Assembly (NCBI GenBank): GCA_916613615.1 | Contig: OU744726.1 | Span: 18,479,515 to 18,543,514 of the forward strand | Length of the DNA stretch: 64,000 nt | Source of the DNA: Steromphala cineraria | Taxonomy: Eukaryota > Mollusca > Gastropoda > Trochida > Trochidae | Direction: 5' to 3' | Shown: piece by piece, positions 62,591 to 64,000 of the stretch | How positions within the stretch are numbered: position 1 is the first letter of the stretch | Layout: each line of letters starts with the position of its first letter | Position numbers and translations under genes: made by a program | Notes under the pieces: generated by a model | What the model was told of the DNA's origin: nothing | What the model saw: only the letters and a program-made list of their open reading frames with translations | Database searches by the model: none

Positions 62591-64000
62591 ACAAACTAGA
62601 TTAGCGTTTGCGGGATACCGCAAAAGCAGAGCAGCCCCGGAACTTTGGGTTTCGCCTTACCCTGTTCCGCCTTTTACAGGCCTCACCAAATTGGGAATTT
62701 TCTCGTGACCTTGACCTTTGACACTCAAGGTCACACAATCAATGAACACATTTCATTGAGTATAACATTATTGTAATGAAATAAAGTGTTAAAAATTAAA
62801 TTAATCCATTTTCGCCATATATGTTGACCTTGCTGTGACCTTGACCTTCGACAGTTCGTACCCAAAACTTTTTTAAAATGTTGTACTTCTCAAGATAATA
62901 TATACAAAATCTAAACTTCATAGCACAAAAACTTTTCAAGTTATTGTGTTTACAAGGAATTGCAATAACTCATATCTCATGACCTTGACCTTTGACCTTC
63001 AAGGTCACACAAGAATTGAACACTTTTTATTGAGTATAACAATCATGTATTGATTAAAAGTGATCATAGTTAAAATTAAGCATTTTCGCTAAACCATGAT
63101 TAAGTCATGACCTTGCTGTGACCTTGACCTTTGTCAGATTGTAGCCAAAACCTTTTCAAATATTTTTACTTTTCCAAGGATGATATATACCAAGTTAGAG
63201 CTTCATAGCACAATAACTTTTCAAGTTACCGTGTTTACAAAGAATTTTGTGGTGATTTTATAACTCGTGACCTTGACCTTTGAACTTGAAAGTGAACATG
63301 TCGTAGTGATTCCCTGGAAGTATTAACATTTAGACATGTTCATGAGTTCTGAAAAGCTAAATGGGATAAAGTTATACCCCAATTTAGTGCATTTTGTAAT
63401 AACTCATATCTCATGACCTTGACCTTTGACCTTCAAGGTCACACAATCATTGAACACTTTTCATTGAGTATAACAATCATGTATTGATTAAAAGTGTTCA
63501 TAGTTAAAATAAAGCATTTTCGCTAAAACATGCTTACGTCATGACCTTGCTGTGACCTTGACCTTTGACGGATTGTAGCCAAAACCTTTTCAAAATTTTT
63601 TACTTTTCCAAGGATGATATATACCAAGTTAGAGCTTCATAGCACAAAAACTTTTCAAGTTATCGCGTTTACAAGGAATTCTTAGAGTGAATACATAGCT
63701 CGTGACCTAGACCTTTGACCTTGAAAGTGAACGTGTCAAAATCGTTCCCCCGAGGTATGAGTAGTAAGGTATGAATAAGAGTTCTGGAAAGCTTAGTGGA
63801 AAAAAGTTATAGCTAGTAGTACGAGTGCGGCGGCGGCGGCGGCGGCGATGGAAACTTCACAAAAACTGATAGCAGCCCCGTCCTTAGACGGGGCTGCTAA
63901 TGAAGAATACCAAATAAAATATTGATACTAATTCAAAATCACAAATAACACATTATAACAACAGTAGTAAACAAATCAAACTAAGCAATACATATGTGTA
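62463..64000 (+). repeat. About 1.5-kb direct duplication around the tandem element
   Basis: The segment ending CTAAGCAATACATATGTGTA at 62498 recurs, with small changes before it, at 63966-64000. The tandem element therefore lies between direct repeats, and the second copy runs off the window. Confidence 0.55.
62600..63899 (+). mobile_element. Tandem-repeat element rich in TGACCTTGACCTTTGAC, Helentron-like end
   Basis: Units of about 432 bp (one partial, two full) each hold the GACCTTGACCTTTGACC block, the CTTGCTGTGACCTTGACCTT block and AACTTTTCAAGTTA. The series ends with (GCG)n at 63828-63846 and a perfect 12-bp-stem hairpin (63871-63898, AGCAGCCCCGTC arms) running into CTAA followed by T. 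A 3' hairpin then CTRR before T is the Helitron/Helentron end pattern. No Rep/helicase is seen, so it is non-autonomous. Confidence 0.5.

Noticed and set aside
63871..63898. GC hairpin resembling a bacterial terminator
   Set aside because: Eukaryotic context; better explained as a Helentron-type 3' hairpin followed by CTAA.

Overview
The window is animal genomic DNA, most likely from a bivalve mollusc. Three things point there: a many-exon gene for a lectin/EGF receptor with short exons and long AT-rich introns; DIRS retrotransposons, Tc1/mariner, LINE and TTAA-flanked elements; and tandem-repeat elements with ACGG-type microsatellites and GACCTTGACCTTTGAC repeats of kinds I associate with bivalves. 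There is no bacterial-style gene packing. Species is not called. All exon boundaries come from reading splice signals and phase by eye.

The main gene lies on the minus strand, from the ATG at 58586 to the stop at 36648. Nineteen exons join in one frame to about 940 residues: signal peptide; a 6-Cys EGF module; an F5/8C-type (FTP/fucolectin-like) domain over two exons; eleven one-exon 8-Cys EGF modules; a second, degenerate FTP domain over two exons; a transmembrane helix; and a tail of about 55 residues with four tyrosines. Introns 1-17 are all phase 1 and intron 18 is phase 2. The layout resembles MEGF10/Draper/SCARF scavenger receptors, but with a lectin-fold domain at each end of the EGF stalk.

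Downstream on the same strand (25271 to 9768) are the first three exons of a close paralogue: a near-identical signal peptide, a 6-Cys EGF and the first half of an FTP domain. No intact fourth exon was found in the window, and its long first intron is filled with mobile DNA.

Left end (1-9.7 kb): a 32-bp minisatellite (2140-7421) is split by a 4.2-kb TIR element with an AATT target duplication, which itself holds a tandem-repeat (pearl/Helentron-like) element. A broken DIRS copy abuts the minisatellite. 10.97-15.26 kb: a structurally complete DIRS element with inverted terminal repeats and an internal complementary region; it has lost its RT but keeps RNase H and a tyrosine recombinase carrying one stop. 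17.5-20.0 kb: a LINE RT scrap and a 1.3-kb foldback satellite. 20.9-24.0 kb: a second-family DIRS copy, inverted, that keeps RT but lost RNase H. 24.5-27.2 kb: two TTAA-flanked elements and a 138-bp hairpin. 28-36 kb: intergenic, with a possible SINE and a LINE end. The introns of the main gene hold a second copy of one TTAA element, a probable Polinton DNA polymerase scrap, a duplicated dead exon, and a Tc1/mariner pseudogene split by a LINE end. Right end (58.6-64 kb): a 247-bp tandem repeat, an unassigned possible 3' exon and a 1.3-kb repeat dense in AGGTCA half-sites.
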